The translations under genes and the position numbers were made by a program. Below, piece after piece: positions 19,396 to 27,754 of a DNA stretch of 64,000 nucleotides. Position 1 is the stretch's first letter. Every line of letters begins with the position of its first letter. The notes beneath the pieces are model-generated. The model had not been told where the DNA came from. It made no database searches and was given only the letters and a program-made list of their open reading frames with translations. Source of the stretch: Alishewanella longhuensis (lineage in GTDB: Bacteria; Pseudomonadota; Gammaproteobacteria; Enterobacterales; Alteromonadaceae); the NCBI RefSeq assembly GCF_014653435.1, contig NZ_BNAO01000003.1, forward strand, positions 163,712 through 227,711, read 5' to 3'.

Positions 19396-19680
19396 ATGAT
19401 TAATCACTTTCGGGTACTTGGCGTTAAATCCAATGCCAGTGATGACGAAGTAAAGAAAGCCTATCGACGCTTAGCGAATAAATTCCATCCAGATAAACTG
19501 CATGGTTTATCAGAAGAAGAACATGCGCAGGCCGCCAGTCAGCTGCAGCGGGTTAAAACCGCCTATGAGGTATTGTCTGATCCCAAGCAGCGCAGTGCTT
19601 TTTTAAAAGACTTTAATAATGTAATTGTTACCGATCCCACTGCCGCTATGCGCGAGCTGTGGGACGAATTTTATGCGTGA
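19396..19680 (+). CDS. Short J-domain (DnaJ-like) protein
   Basis: A 94-residue protein that is essentially a single J domain (about residues 3-68) with the HPD tripeptide in FHPDKLHG. It should stimulate an Hsp70 ATPase but lacks the Gly/Phe, zinc-finger and substrate-binding parts of DnaJ, so any client binding must come from a partner. I start it at the ATG at 19396 with AGGA upstream; an in-frame upstream ATG would add 22 unrelated hydrophobic residues. The stop codon overlaps a possible start of the next gene, and three more genes follow closely. Confidence 0.85.
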   Translation: MINHFRVLGVKSNASDDEVKKAYRRLANKFHPDKLHGLSEEEHAQAASQLQRVKTAYEVLSDPKQRSAFLKDFNNVIVTDPTAAMRELWDEFYA

Positions 19681-19687
19681 GGCCAAC

Positions 19688-20242
19688 ATGGCAAGCAAAC
19701 TTAATTTAGCCAGAATTCGTGCACTACATACCGATGCACGGGATAATATTGACTCGTACAGCGATCCGGAAAACCCCAAAGCACTGGAGCAATTTACCAG
19801 TAAAATGAAAGCGGTATTGCTAAGCGATCCTGAAATGCTGGAATCGGTGCCTGAGTATTTACCCATGGCGCTGTTTGGCCGGGTAAAGTTTCCGCCGGGT
19901 ACAGGTGCTAAGTGGAATCAGTGGTTAAGTAGTGGCCAGCAGCCCAGCTGGGATGAGTTTAAAGTTGCCGTCGCTTTTAATACGGCCGATTTACCGCTGG
20001 TAAAAGCCGTGCGGGATTACTCTGAAAACACCTTAATTGAAGCCTGTGCTGCGCTGTATTTACTGACACAGGATAAAGCTATACCCGCTAAAAAAGCAGC
20101 AGACGATCTAGATGATGAGAACGACGAAGCAGATTATGACGCAGAGGCTTATCAAGGCGACGACTACGACGATGAGCAAGATGAAGACGAAGAAGGCTAC
20201 GACGATCAATACGATGAAATTCGCTTTAACCGGGAGAACTAA
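19688..20242 (+). CDS. Conserved-looking unknown protein with extremely acidic tail
   Basis: A soluble 184-residue product that I do not recognise. Residues 1-135 are mixed alpha-helical with a Trp-rich centre (KWNQWLSSGQQPSWDEF). From about residue 140 it becomes a tail made almost wholly of Asp, Glu and Tyr (for example DDYDDEQDEDEEGYDDQYDE). Such tails often mimic nucleic acid or bind basic proteins, but that is only a suggestion. I choose the ATG at 19688 (TGAGG upstream); an ATG at 19673 overlapping the J-protein stop is possible. The next gene starts 3 bases after its stop. Confidence 0.6.
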   Translation: MASKLNLARIRALHTDARDNIDSYSDPENPKALEQFTSKMKAVLLSDPEMLESVPEYLPMALFGRVKFPPGTGAKWNQWLSSGQQPSWDEFKVAVAFNTADLPLVKAVRDYSENTLIEACAALYLLTQDKAIPAKKAADDLDDENDEADYDAEAYQGDDYDDEQDEDEEGYDDQYDEIRFNREN

Positions 20243-20244
20243 CA

Positions 20245-21009
20245 GTGAGTACTGATTTAATTGCGATTGCCGTTGCTGAAATTAAAGAGCTGGCCGTAAT
20301 AGAACCGAAACAAGCCAGCAAACGCTTTGAAATTATTGCCAATACCATGAGTGATGAACAACTGGGCGAAGTGATTGAACAAATTGATATTGTCACCCTG
20401 ACGCAAATGAACAGTCAGCACGATTTGTCTTTCCCTTCCATTATTTCGGAGCTAATGACGCCGGAGAAAATCCGCGATATCGTCTGCCAGCAGCCGCTGT
20501 ATTGGGAAGAGAAAATCAAAAACAATGCCGAAGAATTAAAACAGCATACTTTTGATTTTTTAACTTACCTTATTCGCACTCAGGACAACGAAGAGAAACA
20601 AGCGGAAATTCTGGAATGTATTGCCGAAGATCCAGCAGGTTTGTTTTATTTATCTATTCCTTTTATTGAGATTTATCGCGGTGAAATTCTCGAGTACGAG
20701 AACTACTGGGAAGATAAACTGTACGAAGATGAAGAGCACTTAGAAGAAGCTGAAAGTTATACCGAACGCCAACTAACAGAAGATGCGCATAATATTGGTT
20801 ATGACGATCCGAAAAGCTTATTGGCCCTGATCCGTCAGCTCACGCCTGGTGTGGAAAGCGCAATAAAAGCCCTTATTCGCAATGAAAAGTCGGGCTGGGA
20901 AGGTATTATCAGTAAATTTGCCACTGAGCTGGTGATGCAAGCGAAAGAGAAAAACCAGGTAGAAGATGAATTTGCCGAAGTGGACGATATGTTCAGTTTT
21001 CTGGATTAA
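20245..21009 (+). CDS. Unknown acidic soluble protein in the J-domain/RIO gene group
   Basis: A 254-residue, probably all-helical, acidic protein without signal peptide or membrane helix; I do not recognise the family. Glu-rich stretches lie in the middle (YEDEEHLEEAESYTE-like) and it ends DEFAEVDDMFSFLD. Translation begins at GTG with GGGAG eight bases upstream. It lies 3 bases after the acidic-tail gene and 12 before the next one. The tight spacing suggests the products act together. Confidence 0.6.
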   Translation: MSTDLIAIAVAEIKELAVIEPKQASKRFEIIANTMSDEQLGEVIEQIDIVTLTQMNSQHDLSFPSIISELMTPEKIRDIVCQQPLYWEEKIKNNAEELKQHTFDFLTYLIRTQDNEEKQAEILECIAEDPAGLFYLSIPFIEIYRGEILEYENYWEDKLYEDEEHLEEAESYTERQLTEDAHNIGYDDPKSLLALIRQLTPGVESAIKALIRNEKSGWEGIISKFATELVMQAKEKNQVEDEFAEVDDMFSFLD

Positions 21010-21021
21010 GGGATCAATCGG

Positions 21022-21918
21022 ATGCAGTTAATTGTTCGTGATACCCAGCAAGGCCCGTTTTTAAGTAAGGTGATTTATCAGGCACAAGCCGAAGACACCT
21101 TAAGCGCAGAGCAGCTAAGTCAAATTAAATGCAAAGCGGTATTAATGAGCCTGAAGTTTGCCGATAAATTTTACAACAAGTACAAAATGCATCTGTTGGA
21201 GCAAGCCGCGCATGATGTGATTGGCATTGTTAGCCTGGGTTTACTCGCTCTGAGTGAGCAGGATCAGCAAAAAGCCCTGCAATTGCTGTTGGCTCCGGAA
21301 GGCCTGGTTAAGCCCTTTCAGAAGGGTTGGAGTATGCTTGCCGCAGTCAGCCGGAAAAGCACTGGCAAGGCGTCGTTGTATGGTGAGGTAGACGAGCAAT
21401 TGCTGGCACAGGTTTCTAGTCCACCACAAGCCGAAGATTGGCCAGGCTGGCAAGCTTATCAGCAGGCTCTCACGGAGCATCACCGTCTGCATGCCATGCA
21501 ATTACTACGGCAACAATTTTATCAACGCCAGGTATTTGATGAATTTGAGCATTTTAGCTTAGAGGAAGTGCTGGCTGAAGTGGTGCTGTATCGTGCATTA
21601 ACCGCTGGTGATAAGGTAAAGCAAGATCTTAAAAAGCGGCTGCGGCAAATTACGCTGGCGGAACATTGGTTTAGCGAAGCTTATTTAATAATGCAAACCG
21701 AAACCGTGCTCAGTGAGCTACCGGCCGATAACGCGGCAGCCATTCGTCAGGATCTGGGCCAGCATTTCGTCCCTGCCTTGCTGCGTACCTTGCATTTTTG
21801 CCGTGATTATCAGCAATTACAACAAACCGAGGCGTCCCCTGAAAAACTGGATGCCTTTGAACATAAACACGGTTTGCAAAGCCCGCTACTTGGCTGGCCG
21901 CACTACCTCGAACTCTAA
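21022..21918 (+). CDS. Unknown soluble protein in the J-domain/RIO gene group
   Basis: A 298-residue, largely helical protein rich in Leu and Gln, without signal peptide, membrane helix or recognisable motif. Aromatic and basic residues cluster near residues 50-65 (LKFADKFYNKYKMHLLEQ). It is the fourth gene of the compact run that starts with the J-domain protein. A palindromic GGTCTGACC element begins 4 bases after its stop and separates it from the RIO kinase gene. Confidence 0.6.
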   Translation: MQLIVRDTQQGPFLSKVIYQAQAEDTLSAEQLSQIKCKAVLMSLKFADKFYNKYKMHLLEQAAHDVIGIVSLGLLALSEQDQQKALQLLLAPEGLVKPFQKGWSMLAAVSRKSTGKASLYGEVDEQLLAQVSSPPQAEDWPGWQAYQQALTEHHRLHAMQLLRQQFYQRQVFDEFEHFSLEEVLAEVVLYRALTAGDKVKQDLKKRLRQITLAEHWFSEAYLIMQTETVLSELPADNAAAIRQDLGQHFVPALLRTLHFCRDYQQLQQTEASPEKLDAFEHKHGLQSPLLGWPHYLEL

Positions 21919-21921
21919 AAA

Positions 21922-21956
21922 CTGGTCAGACCTAACTCCGGTACCGGTCTGACCAG
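21922..21956. repeat. GGTCTGACC palindromic element, left copy
   Basis: An 11-bp inverted repeat, CTGGTCAGACC (21922-21932) and GGTCTGACCAG (21946-21956), encloses the inner palindrome CCGGTACCGG (21938-21947). The same element, inverted, occurs at 23286-23324, so the pair brackets the RIO kinase and a small membrane protein gene. It looks like a REP-type or IS200-related end sequence. Confidence 0.8.
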
Positions 21957-21998
21957 CTACGCACAATTTAGGTATGACATGAACAGTATAGGTGTGGA

Positions 21999-22856
21999 AT
22001 GAAAACGCCAAAACGGCTGCAACCTCTAATCGATGAGGGATTAGTGGATGAAGTACTCAGGCCACTGATGAGTGGTAAAGAGGCGGCGGTCTATGTGGTA
22101 CGTTGTGGCGAGGCGATTCGCTGTGCCAAAGTGTATAAAGACGCCAGCCAGCGTAGCTTTAAAAAAGCCGTGCAATATCAGGAAGGTCGTAAAGTCCGCA
22201 GCTCCCGCCGCGCCCGAGCGATGGAGAAAGGCTCCAGTTTTGGGCGGGAACAAGCCGAAGAAAGCTGGCAAAATGCTGAGGTAGATGCGTTATATAAGCT
22301 ATCTGACGCTGGTGTCCGCGTGCCAACTCCCTACGGCTGTTATGATGGCGTGTTACTGATGGAGCTGATTGTTGACGAAGATGGTGATGTGGCACCGCGC
22401 TTAAACGATATTCAGCTCACGGCTGAACAAGCCCGGCGCGATCATAAAACCATGATGCAGGATGTACTTCGTATGCTAGCCGTTGGTCTGGTGCATGGTG
22501 ATTTGTCAGAATTTAATGTGCTGCAAGACCAGCAAGGGCCCGTTATTATCGATCTGCCGCAAGCCGTTGATGCTGCAGCGAATAACAACGCGCAGTGGAT
22601 GCTGACCCGCGATGTCGATAATATCACTCAGTACTATGCACAGTTTGCGCCCGAGCTGGCAAGCAGCCAATATGCTAAGGAAATCTGGGCATTATTTGAA
22701 GCGGGTAATCTTAATCCTGAAACACCGCTTACCGGCACCTTTATTGAAGAAGAGCGTGAAGTCGATTTAAACGCAGTGCTGGATGAAATCAATGCGGCTT
22801 TTACCGAGATGCAGGATCGTAAAGCCCGCCAGCAAGCCGAAAACGACGAGGACTAA
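21999..22856 (+). CDS. RIO-family serine protein kinase
   Basis: An atypical protein kinase of the RIO1 type. The 285-residue product has the nucleotide-binding start MSGKEAAVYVV with its lysine in CAKVYKD. The basic flexible segment RKVRSSRRARAMEKGSSFG is typical of RIO1. The catalytic loop is VHGDLSEFNVL and the metal-binding Asp is in IIDLPQAVD. Archaeal and eukaryotic relatives act in small-subunit ribosome maturation; the bacterial role is not established. It follows four genes that include a J-domain protein, but a palindromic element and an 80-base gap lie between. Confidence 0.88.
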   Translation: MKTPKRLQPLIDEGLVDEVLRPLMSGKEAAVYVVRCGEAIRCAKVYKDASQRSFKKAVQYQEGRKVRSSRRARAMEKGSSFGREQAEESWQNAEVDALYKLSDAGVRVPTPYGCYDGVLLMELIVDEDGDVAPRLNDIQLTAEQARRDHKTMMQDVLRMLAVGLVHGDLSEFNVLQDQQGPVIIDLPQAVDAAANNNAQWMLTRDVDNITQYYAQFAPELASSQYAKEIWALFEAGNLNPETPLTGTFIEEEREVDLNAVLDEINAAFTEMQDRKARQQAENDED

Positions 22857-22951
22857 CACCGAGTTTAGAGGCAGCGCTTAACACTGTAGCCAAATCGGTG
22901 GCAAGCGCTTTTTCAGGAAAACCGGTCAGCCAACTCACTAAAGCAACCTTA

Positions 22952-23236
22952 CTACCGGTAACGCTTTAAATACCAAAACGACAGCGGGATCTCCAACACC
23001 AGATACGTCAATAAGGTAAACCAAAACCAGTTTAAGTGAAAACCCACAAGTTCGAACTGGTAGCCCGAGCCCCAAAATTTCAGCCCAACAATAAGCAAGG
23101 CAATTGCCGTTGTTAATAGATCAAAGAGTGCCACTTTTTGCAAGTTAGCACCGGCAACTCGTGGGTAAAACCAAAAATACGCCAGCACAACCAGGGTGGC
23201 ATTTAATAAAATCACCGCTAATTCAGGTTCTATCAT
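22952..23236 (-). CDS. Small integral membrane protein, function unknown
   Basis: A 94-residue protein with three hydrophobic segments (about residues 6-23, 37-53 and 68-90) and a basic C-terminal YLKRYR. I do not recognise a named family. It is convergent with the RIO kinase gene and lies inside the interval bracketed by the two inverted GGTCTGACC palindromes. Start is the ATG at 23236. The membrane prediction is clear; function is unknown. Confidence 0.6.
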   Translation of the reverse strand: MIEPELAVILLNATLVVLAYFWFYPRVAGANLQKVALFDLLTTAIALLIVGLKFWGSGYQFELVGFHLNWFWFTLLTYLVLEIPLSFWYLKRYR

Positions 23237-23285
23237 CGCTCAATCTCTATCACTTTTTTCACTACACCCTTAGCAAAACGCCTGC

Positions 23286-23324
23286 AACTGGTCGGTCCGG
23301 TACCGGAGTTGGGTCTGACCAGTT
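23286..23324. repeat. GGTCTGACC palindromic element, right copy, inverted
   Basis: Reverse-complement copy of the element at 21922-21956. It has the same CCGGTACCGG core and flanking GGTCTGACCAGTT, with two changes in the left arm (GTCGGTCC). It overlaps the last codon and stop of the VWA gene. Confidence 0.8.
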
Positions 23325-24492
23325 AGCTGGTTAAGGTTTTGATGGCGTTGCTTAAACCGTCTAACGTTAGCGGGTACATGCGCTTTTGCATAATCTGCTG
23401 GATAATACTAATTGAATGATAATGTTGCCACCACTGTACAGGCTGCGGATTAAGCCATACTGCTTTGGGAAATTGCGCTAATAAACGTTCCAACCATACC
23501 CGGCCTGGCTCCTGATTCCAATGTTCTACACTGCCGCCAGGGTAATCAATCTCGTACGGGCCCATGGTGGCATCGCCAACAAAAATTAGCTTATAGTCAC
23601 TGCCATAGGTATGCAACACATCTTGCAACGCGGTTTGCTCGGTATAGCGGCGTTGATTATTGCGCCAAACCCCTTCATACACACAATTATGAAAATAATA
23701 GAACTCCAGATGCTTAAATTCGGTTTTAACCGCTGCAAAGAGTTGTTGGCATAATTCGATATGATCGTCCATCGAGCCGCCAACATCAAAAAACATCAGC
23801 ACCTTTACTGCATTATGCCTTTCCGGTACAAAACGTAAATCCAGATAGCCTTGCTCTGAGGTTGCCTGAATAGTGCCGGTTAAATCCAGCTCTGTGGCCG
23901 CACCACTGCGGGCAAAACGCCTAAGTTGCCGCAGCGCCAACTTGATACTGCGGTTATTTAGCTCGCTATTAGTGTCTAAATCTTTAAATTCCCGCTTATC
24001 CCATACTTTAACGGCTCGGCGCGCCCCGCTGCCCTGCTGGCCAATACGCACCCCTTCGGGATTAAACCCATAGGCGCCAAATGGCGAAGTGCCACCGGTA
24101 CCCACCCATTTATTGCCGCCGGCGTGGCGTTTTTGCTGCTCAGCTAAACGCTCACGCAATTGTTTAAGCAATTCTTCTAAACTACCTAAGCCCTTTAGCG
24201 CGGCTTTATCTTCCTCTGACAACGTGCGGATAAGATCCGGCATAAGCCAATCATCAGGAATACGGCTGGCTAAATCCACCTCGGCGACGCCGGCAAAATA
24301 GTCAGCAAAGGCCCGGTCAAACTTATCATACTGACTTTCATCTTTTACCAGGATCAGGCGCGATAAATGATAGAAAGCCTCGGTATCAGCAAACACCACG
24401 TGTTGCTGCAACGCCTTTAATAAGTCCAGTAATTCGGTGATACTGCTTTTCAGGCCGTATTTACGCAGCATAAAAAAGAAATCAACCAGCAT
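23323..24492 (-). CDS. CoxE-like von Willebrand factor A domain protein
   Basis: A 389-residue soluble protein whose C-terminal half (from about residue 215) is a VWA domain. The MIDAS metal site reads FDVGGSMDD, the CoxE-type variant in which Gly replaces the first Ser of DxSxS. The later metal residues are probably in GDATMGPYE. The N-terminal half is helical with a Gly-rich linker. The start codon directly follows the stop of the MoxR-type ATPase, so the two are a unit. Such MoxR/VWA pairs act as chaperone-like machines that insert metals or assemble complexes. The target here is unknown. Confidence 0.82.
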   Translation of the reverse strand: MLVDFFFMLRKYGLKSSITELLDLLKALQQHVVFADTEAFYHLSRLILVKDESQYDKFDRAFADYFAGVAEVDLASRIPDDWLMPDLIRTLSEEDKAALKGLGSLEELLKQLRERLAEQQKRHAGGNKWVGTGGTSPFGAYGFNPEGVRIGQQGSGARRAVKVWDKREFKDLDTNSELNNRSIKLALRQLRRFARSGAATELDLTGTIQATSEQGYLDLRFVPERHNAVKVLMFFDVGGSMDDHIELCQQLFAAVKTEFKHLEFYYFHNCVYEGVWRNNQRRYTEQTALQDVLHTYGSDYKLIFVGDATMGPYEIDYPGGSVEHWNQEPGRVWLERLLAQFPKAVWLNPQPVQWWQHYHSISIIQQIMQKRMYPLTLDGLSNAIKTLTS

Positions 24493-25338
24493 TTAGCGTC
24501 CTTGCCGCTTAGCAATAAAAGCCAGCTTTTCTACCAGTTGTACATCCTGCTCGTTTTTCAGCAAGGCGCCAAACATCGGCATTAAACCGCCTTGTTGTTG
24601 CTGTTGTTGCAATACTTCCGGTGGGATTTGCTCCGCAAGCAGCAGTTTTAGCCAATCCAGTAATTCCGAGGTAGAGGGCTTTTTCTTTAAACCCGGTAAC
24701 TCACGCAGCTCAAAGAATATCTCTAAGGCCGTGCTTAGCAGCTGCTGGCGAATTTGTGGAAAGTGCACCTCAACAATTTGCCTAAGCACCTCAGCATCCG
24801 GAAAGCGGATATAGTGGAAAAAGCAGCGGCGTAAAAAGGCATCTGGCAGAGCTTTCTCGTTATTCGAGGTGATGATCACAATAGGTCGCGCCACCGCAAT
24901 AATTTGTTCGCCGGTTTCATGCACATAAAAACGCATCTGATCCAGCTCGTGCAGCAAATCGTTGGGAAATTCAATATCAGCTTTATCAATTTCGTCTATC
25001 AGTAGCACAGGCCGCTTCGCAGCAGTAAAGGCCTGCCAGAGCTTACCCGGCTTAATATAATTGGCGATATTTTGCACCCGCTCACTACCGAGTTGGCTAT
25101 CGCGCAGCCGTGATACCGCATCGTACTCATATAAACCATGCTGGGCTTTGGTGGTCGATTTTATATACCATTGGATCAGTTCAGCCCCCAAACTCTGCGC
25201 CAATTCCTCGGCCAGCCGGGTTTTACCGGTACCGGGCTCCCCTTTTATCAGTAATGGCTTTTCTAAGGTAACAGCGGCATTAACCGCTAATGCTAACTCC
25301 GCAGAGACAATATAATTTTCGGTACTTTGAAACGCCAT
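24493..25338 (-). CDS. MoxR-family AAA+ ATPase
   Basis: A 281-residue AAA+ ATPase with Walker A GEPGTGKTRLAEEL near residue 34, Walker B LLIDEIDKAD, sensor 1 IITSNNEKALP and arginine-finger region AFLRRCFFHYIRFPD. Its MoxR-type partner is the VWA protein encoded immediately downstream. Related pairs activate CO dehydrogenase, methanol dehydrogenase and nitric oxide reductase, but no such enzyme is encoded nearby. A GAGGA site precedes the ATG. A short glutamine run near residue 245 is a low-complexity oddity of no clear meaning. Confidence 0.88.
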   Translation of the reverse strand: MAFQSTENYIVSAELALAVNAAVTLEKPLLIKGEPGTGKTRLAEELAQSLGAELIQWYIKSTTKAQHGLYEYDAVSRLRDSQLGSERVQNIANYIKPGKLWQAFTAAKRPVLLIDEIDKADIEFPNDLLHELDQMRFYVHETGEQIIAVARPIVIITSNNEKALPDAFLRRCFFHYIRFPDAEVLRQIVEVHFPQIRQQLLSTALEIFFELRELPGLKKKPSTSELLDWLKLLLAEQIPPEVLQQQQQQGGLMPMFGALLKNEQDVQLVEKLAFIAKRQGR

Positions 25339-25452
25339 GTTAAATCCTCAGGCAAAAGTCAAAACAGCTATAACTTATAGCCAAATACTACTTCATTTTT
25401 TTACGCAGGTGCGTATGCTTATAACCAATATTATCTAATTCTGGAGTTTTTT

Positions 25453-26424
25453 ATGGCTAATGTCTATGCAGATAACACCTTATCTATCGGTCGTACCCCA
25501 CTGGTCAAATTAAACCGGGTGGTTAAGGGTGCCAATGTGTATGCCAAAATTGAAGCACGTAATCCAAGCTTTAGTGTAAAGTGCCGTTTAGGTGCCGCGC
25601 TGATTTGGGATGCAGAAAAACGCGGTATCTTAACAGCAGATAAAGAATTGGTAGAGCCTACCTCAGGTAACACTGGTATTGCTTTAGCCTTTGTGGCGGC
25701 CAGCCGCGGTTACAAACTCACGCTGACCATGCCAGCGACCATGAGCTTAGAGCGCCGTAAACTATTAAAAGCGCTCGGTGCTAACCTGGTACTGACCGAA
25801 GGCCCGAAAGGCATGAAAGGTGCGATTGAAAAAGCCAAAGAAATTCAGGCGTCTAATCCGGATAAATACCTTATCTTAGGTCAGTTCGATAACCCAGCCA
25901 ACCCACAAATTCACTTTGAAACCACTGGTCCAGAAATTTGGAATGACTTAGACGGTCAGGTCGATGTGTTTGTAGCTGGCGTCGGCACCGGCGGCACTAT
26001 TACCGGTGTTAGCCGTTTTTTTAAACAAGAAAAGCAACATCCTTTAGTCAGCGTCGCGGTTGAACCAGCAGAATCGCCAGTAATTAGCCAGGTTAAAGCC
26101 GGTCAGGAAATTAAGCCTGGCCCACACAAAATTCAAGGTATTGGTGCAGGCTTTATTCCAGCAGTTTTAGACGTTGATTTAATTGATCGGGTAGAACAAG
26201 TTAGCAGCGACGATGCCATTGCCATGGCGCATCGGTTAATGAAAGAAGAAGGTATTCTGGCCGGTATTTCATCTGGCGCAGCCGTTGTTGCCGCAGCACG
26301 ACTAGCAGAACTACCTGAATTTGCTGGTAAAAATATTGTGGTTATTTTAGCCAGCGCAGCAGAGCGTTACCTGACCAGCCCACTATTTACCAGTGTATTT
26401 ACTGAGCAAGAGCTTGAAGCCTAA
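25453..26424 (+). CDS. cysK: Cysteine synthase A (O-acetylserine sulfhydrylase)
   Basis: PLP enzyme that makes cysteine from O-acetylserine and sulfide. The Schiff-base lysine lies in [11 protein letters not shown] (about residue 42). The substrate loop is [10 protein letters not shown], the phosphate-binding loop [13 protein letters not shown] and the C-terminal serine motif GISSGAAV. The 323 residues match E. coli CysK (323). It carries its own GGAG site and ends in a good intrinsic terminator, so it is monocistronic. Confidence 0.96.
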   Translation: MANVYADNTLSIGRTPLVKLNRVVKGANVYAKIEARNPSFSVKCRLGAALIWDAEKRGILTADKELVEPTSGNTGIALAFVAASRGYKLTLTMPATMSLERRKLLKALGANLVLTEGPKGMKGAIEKAKEIQASNPDKYLILGQFDNPANPQIHFETTGPEIWNDLDGQVDVFVAGVGTGGTITGVSRFFKQEKQHPLVSVAVEPAESPVISQVKAGQEIKPGPHKIQGIGAGFIPAVLDVDLIDRVEQVSSDDAIAMAHRLMKEEGILAGISSGAAVVAAARLAELPEFAGKNIVVILASAAERYLTSPLFTSVFTEQELEA

Positions 26425-26440
26425 CACAGGCTTAACTGGA

Positions 26441-26465
26441 AAAGGCTGCATTTAGCAGCCTTTTT
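26441..26465 (+). terminator. Intrinsic terminator after cysK
   Basis: Stem AAAGGCTGC / GCAGCCTTT with a 5-base loop, followed by a run of five T. Confidence 0.9.
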
Positions 26466-26529
26466 CTTTACAGCGACAGCAAAAACAACCACAATTAATG
26501 ACACCAGCTTCGCTAAAAAGACAGTACTT

Positions 26530-26976
26530 ATGGTTTATGTAAAATATTCGCTGATCGTCTTGCTACTCATTCTTTCGGGATGCGAGCGCAGTACACAAGT
26601 CAATGCTCAGTTAGGCTCCCCTGAACATGTTGCCGGCGAGTTTTTTCATGCCATTTATAATGATAAAGATCTCGAAAAAGCGCAAAGCATGAGTACCAAA
26701 GAATTTGCCAGTTTGCTTGGCTCTTATGGCACAGCGCGCCAGGCTGGCCGTACGCTTTTTAATATGAATTTTGATAAAGTATTGATTAATGTTAATCGCA
26801 GCGGCCGCAATCTGCGTGAGCAATACCATGACAGTGCGAATATTCAGCTTATTTTTGACGGCGAGTTTGACGATAGACGAATTCAAGAAACCAGAACTGT
26901 TGTTCTGATCAGGCAACGCGGTAGCTGGTTGGTTAGCGAAGTTCAGGCCGATAAATTTAGCACCAGTATTCGTTAA
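26530..26976 (+). CDS. Predicted lipoprotein with NTF2/DUF4878-like fold
   Basis: A 148-residue protein with an N-terminal lipoprotein signal ending in the lipobox LILSGC (Cys about residue 18), so probably anchored to the inner or outer membrane. The mature part begins with a helix typical of NTF2-like DUF4878 proteins (SPEHVAGEFFHAIYNDKDLE). It ends in beta strands that include the pattern VVLIRQRGSWLVSEVQ. Function unknown. It stands alone between the cysK terminator and a convergent enoyl-CoA hydratase gene. Confidence 0.65.
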   Translation: MVYVKYSLIVLLLILSGCERSTQVNAQLGSPEHVAGEFFHAIYNDKDLEKAQSMSTKEFASLLGSYGTARQAGRTLFNMNFDKVLINVNRSGRNLREQYHDSANIQLIFDGEFDDRRIQETRTVVLIRQRGSWLVSEVQADKFSTSIR

Positions 26977-26997
26977 ACCCGGTGCTATTAGAGCCCC

Positions 26998-27738
26998 TTA
27001 CTTGTTAAAAAACGCCTGTAATTGCGCTCGACAGGCGTCACTTTGCAATAGCAAGCCAAAATCCACTAACTCTTTATTGATAGTCTGCTGCACCAACTGC
27101 TGTTGTGGTGCTTTTAATAAAGCTTTACTACGCTGCACTGCTTCAGCCGGCAAGGCTGCCAGACGTTGTGCTTTACCCGCTGCATAAGCGAGCAGCTCAT
27201 CGTTAGCAACAATCTCATTCACTAAACCAAAATCAGCCGCTTGCTGGGCACTAAAAGGCTCCGCCAGTAACAAATATTGCGCAGCGCGCTGATATCCAGC
27301 GACTTGCGGCAACAATAGGCTGGAAGCCGCCTCTGGACATAAACCTAATAAGGTAAACGGCATTTGGAAACGGCAATCGGCAGTGGCATATACCAAATCG
27401 CAATGCAGTAATACCGTAGTCCCAATACCAATAGCTAATCCGGCAACGGCAGCAATTACTGGCTTGGGAAACGCCGACACAGCATAGAGAAACTGCACAA
27501 CCGGATGCTCGGCATTTAGCTCACCCGCGGCTAAGAAGTCTTTTAAATCATTCCCACTGGTAAAGCACTCTGCACTACCCTGTAACACCACCACCCTGAT
27601 CTCACCGTCGTGTTGCGCTTGCTGCAGTGCTGCTGTTAGCTGCCGATACATCTGCAAATTCAGCGCATTCTTCTTCTCCGGCCGGTGCATACTCAAGGTG
27701 AGTACCCCCCCTTCTACCGCGCTACTTATTTCATTCAT
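26998..27738 (-). CDS. Enoyl-CoA hydratase/isomerase family protein
   Basis: A 246-residue crotonase-fold protein. The oxyanion-hole segments are visible as FTSGNDLKDF and AGLAIGIGTTVLLHCD. The position of the first catalytic Glu of true hydratases is occupied within LLGLCPEAASSLLLP, as in delta-isomerase/PaaG-like members, so isomerase activity is as likely as hydration. It lies 16 bases downstream of the gamma-glutamyltransferase gene and may be co-transcribed. It is far from the liu/ivd cluster but could supply the hydratase step that cluster lacks. Confidence 0.8.
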   Translation of the reverse strand: MNEISSAVEGGVLTLSMHRPEKKNALNLQMYRQLTAALQQAQHDGEIRVVVLQGSAECFTSGNDLKDFLAAGELNAEHPVVQFLYAVSAFPKPVIAAVAGLAIGIGTTVLLHCDLVYATADCRFQMPFTLLGLCPEAASSLLLPQVAGYQRAAQYLLLAEPFSAQQAADFGLVNEIVANDELLAYAAGKAQRLAALPAEAVQRSKALLKAPQQQLVQQTINKELVDFGLLLQSDACRAQLQAFFNK

Positions 27739-27754
27739 GTCTAACTACCTATAA

